Source: CAZBQG01 sp964493945
GTDB lineage: Bacteria > Pseudomonadota > Alphaproteobacteria > Rhodospirillales > UBA2165
DNA: 26,778 nucleotides
Assembly (NCBI GenBank): GCA_964493945.1
Contig: CAZBQG010000021.1
Location: 1 to 26,778 of the forward strand
Direction: 5' to 3'
Below the pieces are notes generated by a model, which had not been told where the DNA came from, searched no databases, and saw only the letters and a list, made by a program, of their open reading frames with translations. The position numbers and the translations under genes are program-made. This document shows positions 6,533 to 14,779 of the stretch, one piece after another (position 1 is the first letter of the stretch; every line of letters begins with the position of its first letter).

Positions 6533-8110
6533 ATGCCGAAGGTTTTGATTTCAGACAAGATGAGCCCCAGGGCGGCGGAAATATTTGCCAAACGCGGCCT
6601 GGAAGTGGATGTGAAGACCGGCATGGACCCGGATGAACTTGCCGCCTGCATCGGCGAATATGACGGGCTGGCCGTCCGTTCATCGACCAAAGCCACCAAC
6701 GAGATCATCAAGGCCGCCCTAAACCTGAAAGTCATCGGGCGGGCCGGCATCGGCGTCGATAACATTGACATAGATGCGGCCACCGCCGGTGGGGTGGTGG
6801 TCATGAACACGCCCTTCGGTAACGCGATCACCACGGCGGAGCATGCCATCGCCATGATGTTCTCCCTGGCCCGCGACATTCCAGTGGCCAACGCCTCGAC
6901 CCATGCAGGCAAATGGGAGAAATCCCGCTTCATGGGGGTGGAGCTTTACGGCAAGACCTTAGGGATCATCGGATGCGGAAATATCGGCTCCATCGTCGCC
7001 GATAGGGCCTTGGGTCTGAAGATGAAGGTTGCCGCCTATGATCCTTACCTGTCGCCCGAACGGGCCAGAGATATCGGCGTCGAGAAGCTGGAACTGGAGG
7101 AATTGTTCAAACGGGCCGATTTCATCAGCCTGCATACGCCCATCACCGATGCCACCCGGGGCATCATCGACGCCAAGGCCATGGCGAGCATGAAAGAGGG
7201 CGTGCGCCTTATCAATTGCGCCCGGGGTGGTCTGATCGTCGAGGATGATCTGGAAGCGGCCCTGGCAAGTGGGCAGGTGGCGGGCGCCGCCATCGATGTT
7301 TTCACCGAGGAACCGGCCAAGGAAAATTTGCTTTTCGGCAACGAGAAAATTGTCGCCACGCCCCATCTGGGGGCTTCCACCGAGGAGGCCCAGGTCAATG
7401 TGGCCATCCAGGTGGCCGAGCAGATGTCCGATTACCTGCTTACCGGTGCCGTGGTCAATGCGCTCAACATGCCCTCGGTCAGCGCCGAGGATGCGCCCAA
7501 GCTGAAACCCTATCTGAAGCTGGCCGAACAGTTGGGCAGCTTCGCGGGCCAGGTGACGGAAACGGCGATCAAATCGGTCAGTATTGATTACAGCGGCCAT
7601 GCGGCGGAACTCAACATCAAACCCCTGACCGCCATCGTGCTGCAAGGCCTTCTCTCGCCCCTGCTGACGTCGGTCAATATGGTCAGCGCGCCGGTCATTG
7701 CCAAGGAGCGCGACATCAAGGTGACCGAGGTGATTTCCAGCGATATAGAGGAATTCCAGACCCTCATCCGGGTGACGGTCACCACCGAGGCACAAACCAG
7801 GGCAGTATCGGGAACCTTGTTTGCCGGCGACAAGCCGCGCCTCGTCGAGATCAAGGGCATTTCCATCGATGCCGAACTGGGTCCCCATATGCTGTTCATC
7901 ACCAACGAGGACCGGCCCGGTACCATCGGATCGCTGGGCTCTTTGCTGGGTGAGGCGGACATCAATATCGCCACGTTCAATTTGGGCCGCAGCGCGCCTA
8001 ATGCTGATGCCATCGCGCTCATAGAAGTGGACGAAGCCGTGCCTGAGCCCATCGTCGAGAAAGTGCGGGCACTTCCCCAACTGGTCCGCGCCATCGCACT
8101 CAAATTTTAA
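6533..8110 (+). CDS. serA: D-3-phosphoglycerate dehydrogenase
   Basis: This 525-residue enzyme oxidises 3-phosphoglycerate with NAD to 3-phosphohydroxypyruvate, the first step of serine synthesis. It has the N-terminal substrate half, a nucleotide fold with GCGNIG (147-152) and D170, and the catalytic residues R231 (CARGGL), E260 (DVFTEEP) and H278 (PHLGAST). The intervening allosteric substrate-binding domain and a C-terminal ACT domain (HMLFITNEDRPGTIGSLG) complete the long bacterial form, so serine feedback is expected. The frame is open far upstream, but the ATG at 6533 is clear: AAGGAGG (6521-6527) begins at the serC stop codon. serC and serA are therefore one transcript with coupled translation. 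Confidence 0.97.
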   Translation: MPKVLISDKMSPRAAEIFAKRGLEVDVKTGMDPDELAACIGEYDGLAVRSSTKATNEIIKAALNLKVIGRAGIGVDNIDIDAATAGGVVVMNTPFGNAITTAEHAIAMMFSLARDIPVANASTHAGKWEKSRFMGVELYGKTLGIIGCGNIGSIVADRALGLKMKVAAYDPYLSPERARDIGVEKLELEELFKRADFISLHTPITDATRGIIDAKAMASMKEGVRLINCARGGLIVEDDLEAALASGQVAGAAIDVFTEEPAKENLLFGNEKIVATPHLGASTEEAQVNVAIQVAEQMSDYLLTGAVVNALNMPSVSAEDAPKLKPYLKLAEQLGSFAGQVTETAIKSVSIDYSGHAAELNIKPLTAIVLQGLLSPLLTSVNMVSAPVIAKERDIKVTEVISSDIEEFQTLIRVTVTTEAQTRAVSGTLFAGDKPRLVEIKGISIDAELGPHMLFITNEDRPGTIGSLGSLLGEADINIATFNLGRSAPNADAIALIEVDEAVPEPIVEKVRALPQLVRAIALKF

Positions 8111-8128
8111 CCATTGCATTGAATGGTT
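8109..8128 (+). other. Small hairpin at the end of serA
   Basis: AACCATT (8109-8115) pairs with AATGGTT (8122-8128) around the loop GCATTG. It begins at the serA stop codon and ends where the next promoter starts. No T-run follows, so it may protect the 3' end or act as a weak attenuator rather than as an intrinsic terminator. Confidence 0.3.
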
Positions 8129-8155
8129 TGAAATCGGCGGATCACCGCTTATGCT
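8128..8155 (+). promoter_or_regulatory. Candidate promoter of the MoxR-VWA pair
   Basis: TTGAAA (8128-8133) and TATGCT (8150-8155) are separated by 16 bases and lie 44 bases before the MoxR start. The match is good for a sigma-70-type promoter (five and four of six bases), so the pair is probably transcribed independently of serC-serA. Confidence 0.5.
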
Positions 8156-8199
8156 GCGACCTTGATAGAGTTTCCAACCTGAAAGGTTCGTGCTGAACG

Positions 8200-9123
8200 A
8201 TGGCTGCCCTGCCCAAAGATGTGGATGCTACCCTGGCCCTGCTGCGGGCCGGCGATTATCTGGCCAACCGCAATCTGGCGACGGCGCTCTATTTGAGTTT
8301 GAGCCTGGACAAGCCTTTGTTTCTGGAAGGCGAAGCCGGGGTGGGCAAGACGGAAATCGCCAAGGTGTTGTCCGAAACCCTGGACCGCCGTCTGGTGCGG
8401 CTGCAATGCTATGAAGGGCTGGACGTCACTTCGGCGGTCTATGAATGGAATTATGCCCGCCAGATGGTGGAAATCCGTCTGGCCGAGGCCGCCGGCGATA
8501 CCGACCGGGAAGCCATCGAGGCCGGTATCTTTTCCGACCGTTTCTTGATTAAACGCCCCTTGTTGCAGGCCCTTGAATCCGACGAGCGCGGCGCGCCGGT
8601 GCTGCTGATCGACGAGCTGGACCGCACCGATGAGCCCTTCGAGGCATTTTTGTTGGAAGTGCTGGCCGATTTCCAGGTGACCATCCCCGAATTGGGCACC
8701 CAAAGCGCGGAAGAGGCGCCCCTGGTGGTGATCACGTCCAACCGGACGCGGGAAATCCATGACGCCTTGAAGCGGCGCTGTTTTTATCATTGGGTCGATT
8801 ACCCCAGTGCGGAGCGTGAACTTGAAATCCTGGGCGTCAAGGCGCCGGGGGCGGCCCAGGAATTATCAGCCGAAGTTGTGGGCTTCGTCCAAGAATTGCG
8901 CGAAATGGATTTGTTCAAACAGCCGGGCGTGGCCGAGACCATTGATTGGGCCCATGCGCTGACGCAACTGGATTGTGTCGCGCTGGAGCCCGAACTGATC
9001 AATGACACTCTGGGCACATTGCTCAAATACCAAGACGATATCGCCCGCATCGAAGGCAGCGAGGCCAGCCGGATTTTAGGTGAGGTGCGCTCCGAGCTGG
9101 CCATCCAGCGGGCCACCGCCTGA
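8200..9123 (+). CDS. MoxR-family AAA+ ATPase (CoxD-like)
   Basis: The 307-residue protein has Walker A GEAGVGKT (44-51), Walker B LLIDELD (135-141), the sensor region VVITSNRTRE (N181) and the arginine pair KRRCF near 191-195. This is the MoxR/CoxD pattern. MoxR ATPases act as chaperones that load cofactors or remodel partner proteins, normally together with a VWA-domain protein. Here the partner is encoded next door with an overlapping TGATG, the usual arrangement for this pair. In carboxidotrophs CoxD helps mature the CO dehydrogenase metal centre. No CO dehydrogenase genes are in view, so the client here is unknown. Only a weak AAGG lies upstream of the start, at a long distance. Confidence 0.9.
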   Translation: MAALPKDVDATLALLRAGDYLANRNLATALYLSLSLDKPLFLEGEAGVGKTEIAKVLSETLDRRLVRLQCYEGLDVTSAVYEWNYARQMVEIRLAEAAGDTDREAIEAGIFSDRFLIKRPLLQALESDERGAPVLLIDELDRTDEPFEAFLLEVLADFQVTIPELGTQSAEEAPLVVITSNRTREIHDALKRRCFYHWVDYPSAERELEILGVKAPGAAQELSAEVVGFVQELREMDLFKQPGVAETIDWAHALTQLDCVALEPELINDTLGTLLKYQDDIARIEGSEASRILGEVRSELAIQRATA

Positions 9124-10379
9124 TGGACAAGCCCTCGGTTCCGCCGCCCCCGCCTGAAGACGGAGAGGGCGGTGGGCGGCTGGCCGAAAATATTATGCAT
9201 TTCGCCCGCGCCCTCAGGGCCGCCGGCATCCCCATCGGGCCCGGCCGGGTGCTGGACGCGGTGCGCGCCGTCGGTACCGTGGGGCTGGCATCGCGCGATG
9301 ATTTTTATTGGACATTGCATGCGGTCTTCATCCACCGCCGCGACCAGACGGAAATCTTCGATCAGGCTTTTCACGTTTTCTGGCGCAACCCGGACATTCT
9401 GGCGCGCATCGCCGAACTGGTCCTGCCCGACATGGACAACGCCATGGCGCCGCCGCCCGACGACAGCATTTCCAGGCGCGTCGTCGAAGCCATGGCCAAA
9501 AAGGGCGGCGAGGACAGCGACCCCGATACCCCCCAGGAGGAAGAGACCGAGCTGGATGCGGCCCTGACCTGGAGCGCCAATGAGGTTTTGAGCAAAAAGG
9601 ATTTCGAAAAAATGTCGGCCGAGGAAATACGCCGGGCCCTGGCCGCCATCCGCCGTATGCGCCTGCCCATCATGGAGGTGCCGACCCGGCGCTACCGGGC
9701 CGATCCTATTGGCGAGCGCATCGATATGCGGCGCACCATGCGGGCAGCACTTCGTTCCGGCACCGACCGCATACCGCTGATGAAACGCAAAAGGCGGATG
9801 CGCCATCCGCCTCTGGTGGTGATTTGCGACATATCCGGGTCAATGGAGCGCTATTCGCGCATGTTGATCCATTTCATGCATGCGGTGACCAATGACCGCG
9901 ACCGGGTCCATACTTTTTTGTTCGGAACCCGCCTGACCAATGTGGCACGGTATCTGCGCTATAAGGATATAGATGCGGCCCTGGAGAAAGTGGGTGACGC
10001 GGTGGAAGACTGGGCCGGTGGGACGCGCATCGGCCATTGTCTGGTGGGATTCAACAAAGACTGGTCCCGCCGGGTTCTGGGCCAGGGGGCCGTGGTCTTG
10101 CTGATTTCGGACGGGCTTGACCGGGACGAGGGGACGGGGCTCGCCGCCGAAGTGGAACGGCTGCATAAATCCTGCCGCCGCCTGATCTGGCTCAATCCCT
10201 TGTTGCGCTACGCCGCCTTCGAGCCCAAATCCGCCGGTATCCGCGCCATCCTGCCCCATGTGGACGAGTTCCGCCCGATCCACAATCTGGAAAGCCTGGG
10301 CGAGTTGACGAAAATCCTGAGCACCGAAATGCCGCGCCGCCAGGACGGCATGGAGGTTTGGACCAAATCCGTGGCCTAA
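9123..10379 (+). CDS. VWA-domain protein, CoxE-like
   Basis: This 418-residue protein has an all-helical N-terminal half typical of the CoxE family (PF05762), with an acidic linker at about 129-145 (GGEDSDPDTPQEEETELD). A C-terminal von Willebrand A domain follows. Its metal-ion site is visible as DISGSM (236-241), the threonine in GGTRIG (about 301) and LLISDGLD (D330). It is expected to bind a divalent cation and work with the preceding MoxR ATPase in protein remodelling or metal-centre insertion in the cytoplasm. The start overlaps the upstream stop (TGATG), so translation is coupled. It converges on der, with only five bases between the two stop codons. Confidence 0.9.
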   Translation: MDKPSVPPPPPEDGEGGGRLAENIMHFARALRAAGIPIGPGRVLDAVRAVGTVGLASRDDFYWTLHAVFIHRRDQTEIFDQAFHVFWRNPDILARIAELVLPDMDNAMAPPPDDSISRRVVEAMAKKGGEDSDPDTPQEEETELDAALTWSANEVLSKKDFEKMSAEEIRRALAAIRRMRLPIMEVPTRRYRADPIGERIDMRRTMRAALRSGTDRIPLMKRKRRMRHPPLVVICDISGSMERYSRMLIHFMHAVTNDRDRVHTFLFGTRLTNVARYLRYKDIDAALEKVGDAVEDWAGGTRIGHCLVGFNKDWSRRVLGQGAVVLLISDGLDRDEGTGLAAEVERLHKSCRRLIWLNPLLRYAAFEPKSAGIRAILPHVDEFRPIHNLESLGELTKILSTEMPRRQDGMEVWTKSVA

Positions 10380-10384
10380 ATATT

Positions 10385-11725
10385 TTAATCGGGGGCGTAA
10401 GGGTTTTTTCCCGTCCTGACCAAAAACCTGATAGGAATTCCCGGTAATTTGAAGTCATCGCGGAGCGCATTGACCAGATAGCGCTGATAGGCGGCGGGCA
10501 GTTCCTGGCCCTTGGAGGCAAAGAGCACGAATGTGGGCGGGCGGGTCTTGGCCTGGGTCATGTAGCGCAGCTTGAGCCGCCGCCCGGCGGACATGGGCGG
10601 TGGATGGCGCAGCGTCATCTCGTCCAGCCAGCGGTTCAGCTCCGCCGTCGGCAGGCGCCGGTTCCAATCCTCAAAGGAGGCCAGGGCAGTGGGCAACAGT
10701 TTGTTCACCCCCTTGCCGGTCTGGGCCGACAGGGTCAGAACCGGAAGCCCCCGGGCCTGGGGCAGGGAGGTTTCCATCCGGTCACGCAAGCGCCCCATGG
10801 CCCCATTCCGGTCGGGCGTTATGTCCCATTTATTGACCGCCAATATAAGGACCCGGCCCTCTTCGATGACCTGCCGGGCGATGGTCAGGTCCTGCTTTTC
10901 CAAAAGCTGCTGGCCGTCCAGCACCAGGACCACCAATTGGGCAAACTGAATGGCCCGGTAGGATGATCCCGCCGACAATCCCTCGACCCGGTCCTTGACC
11001 CGCGCCTTGCGCCTGAGCCCGGCCGTATCGATCAGGCGGATGGTGCGTCCCTGGCAGACCCATTGTACATCGACGGCATCCCGGGTAATCCCCTGTTCGG
11101 GCCCCGTCAACATGCGTTCCTCGCCCAACAGCCGGTTGACCAGGGTCGATTTCCCCACATTGGGCCGCCCGACGATGGCCATTTGCAGGGTGGATTGGCC
11201 TGTCTCTCCACTTGGTTCACCGGTAAGGGCTGGAGAGGCAAGGGGCTTGAGCGCGTCATGAAGCTCGCCCATTCCCTGGCCATGTTCGGCCGAGAGGGCA
11301 AGCGGTTCACCCAGACCCAGGCGGAAGGCTTCGTATAATCCGGCCTTGGCCGCCTCGCTCTCGCATTTGCTGGCGATCAGGATGATGGGGGTTTCCCGGG
11401 CGCGCAGCCATTTGGCGAAATATTCATCCATGGGCGTGATGCCGGCCCTGGCATCGATCAAAAGGAGGGCGGCATCCGCGCCATCGATGGCATGTTCGGT
11501 CTGGGTGCGCATGCGGGCTTCCAGGCTACCATCATAGGCCTCGTCCAGGCCGGCGGTATCGATCACCGTGAAATGCAAATCCCCCAGCCGGGCTTCACCT
11601 TCGCGCCGGTCCCTGGTCACGCCCGGGCGGTCATCGACGATGGCCACGCGCCGTCCCACCAGCCGGTTAAAAAGGGTCGATTTCCCCACATTGGGGCGCC
11701 CCACGATGGCAACCGTCAGGTTCAT
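10385..11725 (-). CDS. der: Ribosome biogenesis GTPase Der (EngA)
   Basis: The 446-residue protein has two tandem GTPase domains and a KH-like C-terminus, the signature of Der, which is needed for 50S subunit assembly. Domain 1 has GRPNVGKS (9-16), PGVTRD (34-39) and DTAG (56-59). Domain 2 has GRPNVGKS (186-193), DTAG (233-236) and NKWD (298-301). In domain 1 the expected NKxD/NKxE base-recognition motif reads ASKCES (118-123), with serine in place of asparagine. The C-terminal stretch ALRDDFKLPGIPIRF is typical of the KH-like domain. It is the last gene of yfgM-bamB-der, six bases after the bamB stop, and has no clear ribosome binding site of its own, so translation is probably coupled to bamB. 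Confidence 0.96.
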   Translation of the reverse strand: MNLTVAIVGRPNVGKSTLFNRLVGRRVAIVDDRPGVTRDRREGEARLGDLHFTVIDTAGLDEAYDGSLEARMRTQTEHAIDGADAALLLIDARAGITPMDEYFAKWLRARETPIILIASKCESEAAKAGLYEAFRLGLGEPLALSAEHGQGMGELHDALKPLASPALTGEPSGETGQSTLQMAIVGRPNVGKSTLVNRLLGEERMLTGPEQGITRDAVDVQWVCQGRTIRLIDTAGLRRKARVKDRVEGLSAGSSYRAIQFAQLVVLVLDGQQLLEKQDLTIARQVIEEGRVLILAVNKWDITPDRNGAMGRLRDRMETSLPQARGLPVLTLSAQTGKGVNKLLPTALASFEDWNRRLPTAELNRWLDEMTLRHPPPMSAGRRLKLRYMTQAKTRPPTFVLFASKGQELPAAYQRYLVNALRDDFKLPGIPIRFLVRTGKNPYAPD

Positions 11726-11731
11726 GGAGGT

Positions 11732-13060
11732 TTAACGGTAGGCGAAGAGTTCGGCGTTATCGGACAGCAGGAAGATGGAATTGCTGGCCACGATGGGGCC
11801 GATCTTGATGCCGTCGGGCAGTTCCTCGGCCCCCATAACCTGCCCGGTATAGGGCGAAACGGAATAGGCCAGTCCGGAAGAACTGGCGACGATCAAACGG
11901 TCGCTGGCCAATATGGGGCCGGTCCAGACCACCCGTCCCTCCCGGTCTTCCATATCCTCCCATTGGGGCAGGGAGCGAACCCAAAGGATGCGGCCCGTGA
12001 GACGGTCCAGCGCCACCAGTTCGGAATCGCGCGATAGCACATAAACATACTGGCCGGCCACCCAGGGGCTTTCAAAGCCACCCACTTCCCGTTCCCATAC
12101 CCGGCGGCCGGTGCGCAGATTGATGGCGGTCATGACGCCCGCATTGCCGATGGCGATCACCAGACCCCGGTCGATAACCGGGCGCCCACGAATGGAGGAC
12201 AGGGCCGCCGCCGCATTCACGCGGCTGGCCGCGGAAAGGGAATCAGACCAAAGCTGCACGCCGTTTTCCACCCTCAAGGCAATCAGTTCACCCGACGAGA
12301 AGGCGGCGACCACCACGCCTTGATCCACCGCCGGGCTGGCGCCACCCAGAAGATGGGTGGTTTCCTCGATGCCTTCGTGCTTCCAAAGGGTTTTGCCGGT
12401 GGCACCATGGAGCGCGAATAGCTTGTTGGTTACGGTCACCACGAACAGACGGTTGCCCCTGGCCGTCGGTGCCGTGCGCATGGGGGCCTTCAGATTGCGC
12501 CGCCAGATCTGGCGGCCTGTTTTGGCATTGAGCGCCACCACATCGGCGAAACCGGTGGTCACATAGACGCGGCCACGTTCAAATGCGAGACCGCCGCCGA
12601 TATGATCATCATCTTCTTCATCGGGGGTTACGTTAACCGACCAGATTTCATCCCCGGTTTTGGCATTAAAGGCGCTGACCACGCTTTCCGAATCCATCGC
12701 GTAAATCCGTCCCTGGGCGACGATGGGCTGGGCCACGAGGCGCTGATCATCGCCCGATCCTTCCCCGATGGAGGCGCTCCAGGCACGGCTGATCGCCTTT
12801 GGAACTTTAATGTGATGCATGGCATGATTGGCATAACCGCCGGTCTGGGGCCATTCGGGATTGGGCGTCGGCTGGGGCAGCAGGATGGGTTTCTTCTGGC
12901 CCTTAACATCGGCCTGCAGGGATCCCTGATGGACCAGGATGGATATGCGTTCGCCGGGCAGGGGTTTTTGTGTTTTCGTACCGAAAAAGGTGTTATCGGA
13001 GCAGGCAGCCAAAAACCCTGTCAGGCAAATAGTGAAAACGGCACGGGCATATATTTTCAT
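11732..13060 (-). CDS. bamB: Outer-membrane assembly lipoprotein BamB (PQQ-like beta-propeller)
   Basis: The protein has 442 residues. A signal peptide ends in the lipobox LAAC with the lipidated cysteine at position 20. After a proline-rich stretch come repeated PQQ-like blades such as VSAFNAKTGDEIWSVNV, VVALNAKTGRQIWRRNL, LFALHGATGKTLWKHEG and LVALDRLTGRILWVRSL. BamB is the propeller lipoprotein of the BAM complex that inserts beta-barrel proteins into the outer membrane. Its place between yfgM and der is the order also seen in enterobacteria, which strengthens the call. A strong GGGGAGG lies seven to eight bases before the ATG. Confidence 0.95.
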   Translation of the reverse strand: MKIYARAVFTICLTGFLAACSDNTFFGTKTQKPLPGERISILVHQGSLQADVKGQKKPILLPQPTPNPEWPQTGGYANHAMHHIKVPKAISRAWSASIGEGSGDDQRLVAQPIVAQGRIYAMDSESVVSAFNAKTGDEIWSVNVTPDEEDDDHIGGGLAFERGRVYVTTGFADVVALNAKTGRQIWRRNLKAPMRTAPTARGNRLFVVTVTNKLFALHGATGKTLWKHEGIEETTHLLGGASPAVDQGVVVAAFSSGELIALRVENGVQLWSDSLSAASRVNAAAALSSIRGRPVIDRGLVIAIGNAGVMTAINLRTGRRVWEREVGGFESPWVAGQYVYVLSRDSELVALDRLTGRILWVRSLPQWEDMEDREGRVVWTGPILASDRLIVASSSGLAYSVSPYTGQVMGAEELPDGIKIGPIVASNSIFLLSDNAELFAYR

Positions 13061-13081
13061 CCGTTTCCTCCCCTCAATTCC

Positions 13082-13747
13082 TCAACCACCCAATATGGTG
13101 GTCATTTCCGCGGCCCGCCCACGGATGCCAAGGGGGGCCGAGGCATCATCGGCCAATTCCTTGAAAAGTTTCTGGGCCTTTTTCGCATCGCCCGTGCGGT
13201 GGGCCAGTAGGGCGCTCATTTCCATGGCGCTGTGACGCCAGGGATTATTGCCCTCGCTCAGGCCGGCCAGACGGGTGGAAAGCTTCTCGGGGTCACCGTC
13301 ATCCAGCTCCAGCAAGGTAGCCTGGAGCAGGGCCAAATCCCTGAAAATCTTATCCAGATCTGATTCTTGGGCCAATTTTAGATATTCGGCGACGGCCACG
13401 CTTTTGGTCCCACCCCGCCCCTGCAGGGCCGCCTGCCGGAAGCGTGCCAGATAGGCATAGGCACCCGATCCTTCGGTGGAAAGTGCCCTGAGGGCGCGTT
13501 CCGCATCCGCCGTCTTGTTTTCATCAAGGGCCCTGAGGGCGCCGGAAAATTTCTCGCTCCGCTCCTGGCGCAGGCCCAAATCATAGGATTGCCAGCCCTT
13601 ATACCCGGCAACCGCGGCAACCAGGACCACGGCCAGGACGACACCGTGAACGCCATATTTGCGGACCAGGACCATATAACGGTCCTGGCGCACTTCCTCA
13701 TCTATTTCCTTGAACAGATAATCCTGTTCGCGGTCTTCATCGGCCAT
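13082..13747 (-). CDS. YfgM-like TPR membrane protein (Sec-associated)
   Basis: The 221-residue protein has a short charged N-terminus, one membrane segment at about residues 33-49 (VHGVVLAVVLVAAVAGY) and a periplasmic region of TPR-like helices (TPR_21 family). This is the architecture of YfgM, an inner-membrane partner of the SecYEG translocon and of periplasmic chaperones. It is the first gene of yfgM-bamB-der, 21 bases ahead of bamB, so the operon groups protein export, outer-membrane assembly and ribosome assembly. Alphaproteobacterial members diverge strongly in sequence, so identity rests on topology, length and context. Confidence 0.85.
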   Translation of the reverse strand: MADEDREQDYLFKEIDEEVRQDRYMVLVRKYGVHGVVLAVVLVAAVAGYKGWQSYDLGLRQERSEKFSGALRALDENKTADAERALRALSTEGSGAYAYLARFRQAALQGRGGTKSVAVAEYLKLAQESDLDKIFRDLALLQATLLELDDGDPEKLSTRLAGLSEGNNPWRHSAMEMSALLAHRTGDAKKAQKLFKELADDASAPLGIRGRAAEMTTILGG

Positions 13748-13795
13748 GGGTTAACCTGCTCCATCTGGCGGCTGTATCCTTTGCAAAAGCGCGCT

Positions 13796-13824
13796 AAGAT
13801 AGCCGCTAGGCGCGCCAAAATCAA
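13796..13824 (-). promoter_or_regulatory. Candidate promoter of yfgM-bamB-der
   Basis: On the minus strand TTGATT (13824-13819) and TATCTT (13801-13796) are separated by exactly 17 bases. Transcription would start near 13789, giving a leader of about 40 bases before the yfgM ATG. This is the best sigma-70-type match I find in the divergent gap 13748-13849. Confidence 0.5.
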
Positions 13825-13849
13825 ATGAGGCGGCGCGGCGGAGCTGAGA

Positions 13850-14290
13850 ATGGAAGAAACCAAATACACCGCCACTTTGTTGCCCGAAATTTGCGGCCAC
13901 AGCTTTTATGCGCGGCCCCTGGATCGCCAATCGGTGGTGGTCGATCTGGGCGGATCAAGTGCGGGATTTTCAAGCGCTATCCGGCAACTGACCGGCTGCA
14001 CCTGCCATGTGGTGGAGGCCACTTCCAATAATTTTGCCCGTATCCGGGAGGCGCCCGGATTGCACAAATATCATTACGCCATTAAACCGCCGGGTCATCA
14101 CCAGACAATAAAATCCGAGCCCCCACAGCCTGTCTTTTATTTCAGCGACCGGCGCGATCAGGGCGAGATCGGCAAATGGCGGGGTGCCCTTAAGTCGGTC
14201 ACCGCATCCTGGGTGAAAAGCGCGCCCAACGGGACCAAGATCATGGCAGCTTTCCGCTCCGAAATAAAAAAGATAAGGGCCGCAAAATAA
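13850..14290 (+). CDS. Truncated FkbM-like methyltransferase homologue
   Basis: The 146-residue product begins like the SAM-binding half of FkbM-family methyltransferases: FYARPLDRQSVVVDLGGSSAGF, then CTCHVVEATSNNFARI and LHKYHYAI. From about residue 85 the usual second half, including the E/DxxTLD and KIDxEG-type region, is missing and is replaced by a basic tail rich in Lys and Arg. GGAG lies six bases before the ATG, and a strong terminator follows 30 bases after the stop, so the short gene looks expressed as a unit. It may be a decayed remnant or a specialised small protein. The catalytic ability is doubtful because half the fold is absent. FkbM enzymes O-methylate sugars or natural products. 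Confidence 0.6.
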   Translation: MEETKYTATLLPEICGHSFYARPLDRQSVVVDLGGSSAGFSSAIRQLTGCTCHVVEATSNNFARIREAPGLHKYHYAIKPPGHHQTIKSEPPQPVFYFSDRRDQGEIGKWRGALKSVTASWVKSAPNGTKIMAAFRSEIKKIRAAK

Positions 14291-14320
14291 GCGCCGTGCT
14301 GTAGTTTTGAAATGTTATGG

Positions 14321-14351
14321 GTGGGGCTCCGCAAGGGGCCCCACTTTTATT
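14321..14351 (+). terminator. Strong Rho-independent terminator
   Basis: GTGGGGCTCC (14321-14330) pairs with GGGGCCCCAC (14335-14344, one G-T pair) around the tetraloop GCAA, a stable GNRA loop. TTTTATT follows at once. It ends transcription of the FkbM-like gene and insulates the lipoprotein operon behind it. Confidence 0.88.
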
Positions 14352-14392
14352 CGGCTTAGGCGGGCTTAATTTTTCTTTAAGCATGTGAGCGC

Positions 14393-14398
14393 TATAAT
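14393..14398 (+). promoter_or_regulatory. Consensus -10 box just upstream of the lipoprotein start
   Basis: A perfect TATAAT lies nine bases before the ATG at 14408. A transcript starting seven bases downstream would have almost no leader, in line with the absence of a good ribosome binding site. The -35 region is T-rich (TTTTCT, 14370-14375) and does not match the consensus. Confidence 0.55.
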
Positions 14399-14407
14399 GA
14401 GACCGTC

Positions 14408-14755
14408 ATGAAAATGCAAAGAAACGCCCTGCTTCTATTTGCTTTGATTTTGGGCGGCTGTTCCGTGGCCACCTCGTCTCCTGGCTCGGTGCCGCCCCTG
14501 GCCGGGGTGGAGATCATTTCCGTGATCGGAACCGAAAAGACCCTGACCGATCACCTGGTGTCCTTTTCCAAAGGCAAGAATTGTTCGACCATCCGGCGCA
14601 AATTAGGACAAACCTATTGTGAAGAGGATGAGGTCACCCAGCCCGAGGAAATCTATTGCTACCGGACTCTGGGCAAGGTGAATTGTTACGGGGAACCCAA
14701 TGCCGGTGAAAAAGCCGTCGGCCACAGCCCTCAGGGGCCCGGCCCGGCCCGCTGA
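14408..14755 (+). CDS. Small cysteine-containing lipoprotein of unknown function
   Basis: The 115-residue protein has a signal peptide (MKMQRNALLLFALI) and the lipobox LGGC, with lipidation at C18, so it is membrane-anchored in the envelope. The mature part contains the segment TEKTLTDHLVSFSKGKNCS and four further cysteines (59, 71, 84, 93) that could form two disulfides. The C-terminus is rich in Gly and Pro. I do not recognise a named domain. It is followed 24 bases later by the Sel1-repeat protein and then the MFS gene in the same direction, so the three may form an operon. Translation may start on a near-leaderless transcript. Confidence 0.75.
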   Translation: MKMQRNALLLFALILGGCSVATSSPGSVPPLAGVEIISVIGTEKTLTDHLVSFSKGKNCSTIRRKLGQTYCEEDEVTQPEEIYCYRTLGKVNCYGEPNAGEKAVGHSPQGPGPAR

Positions 14756-14779
14756 TCCGCACGCCCCTCCGGGTTTGCC

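Noticed and set aside
5473..6933. 486-codon open frame on the minus strand opposite serC and serA
   Set aside because: It is antisense to two clear genes, has no recognisable domain and its residue mix mirrors GC-rich codon bias.
6959..8119. 386-codon open frame opposite serA
   Set aside because: Shadow of a strongly conserved gene; no start signal or domain.
14316..14360. Possible short ORF running through the terminator after the FkbM-like gene
   Set aside because: No ribosome binding site, and the region is better explained by the terminator stem and loop.
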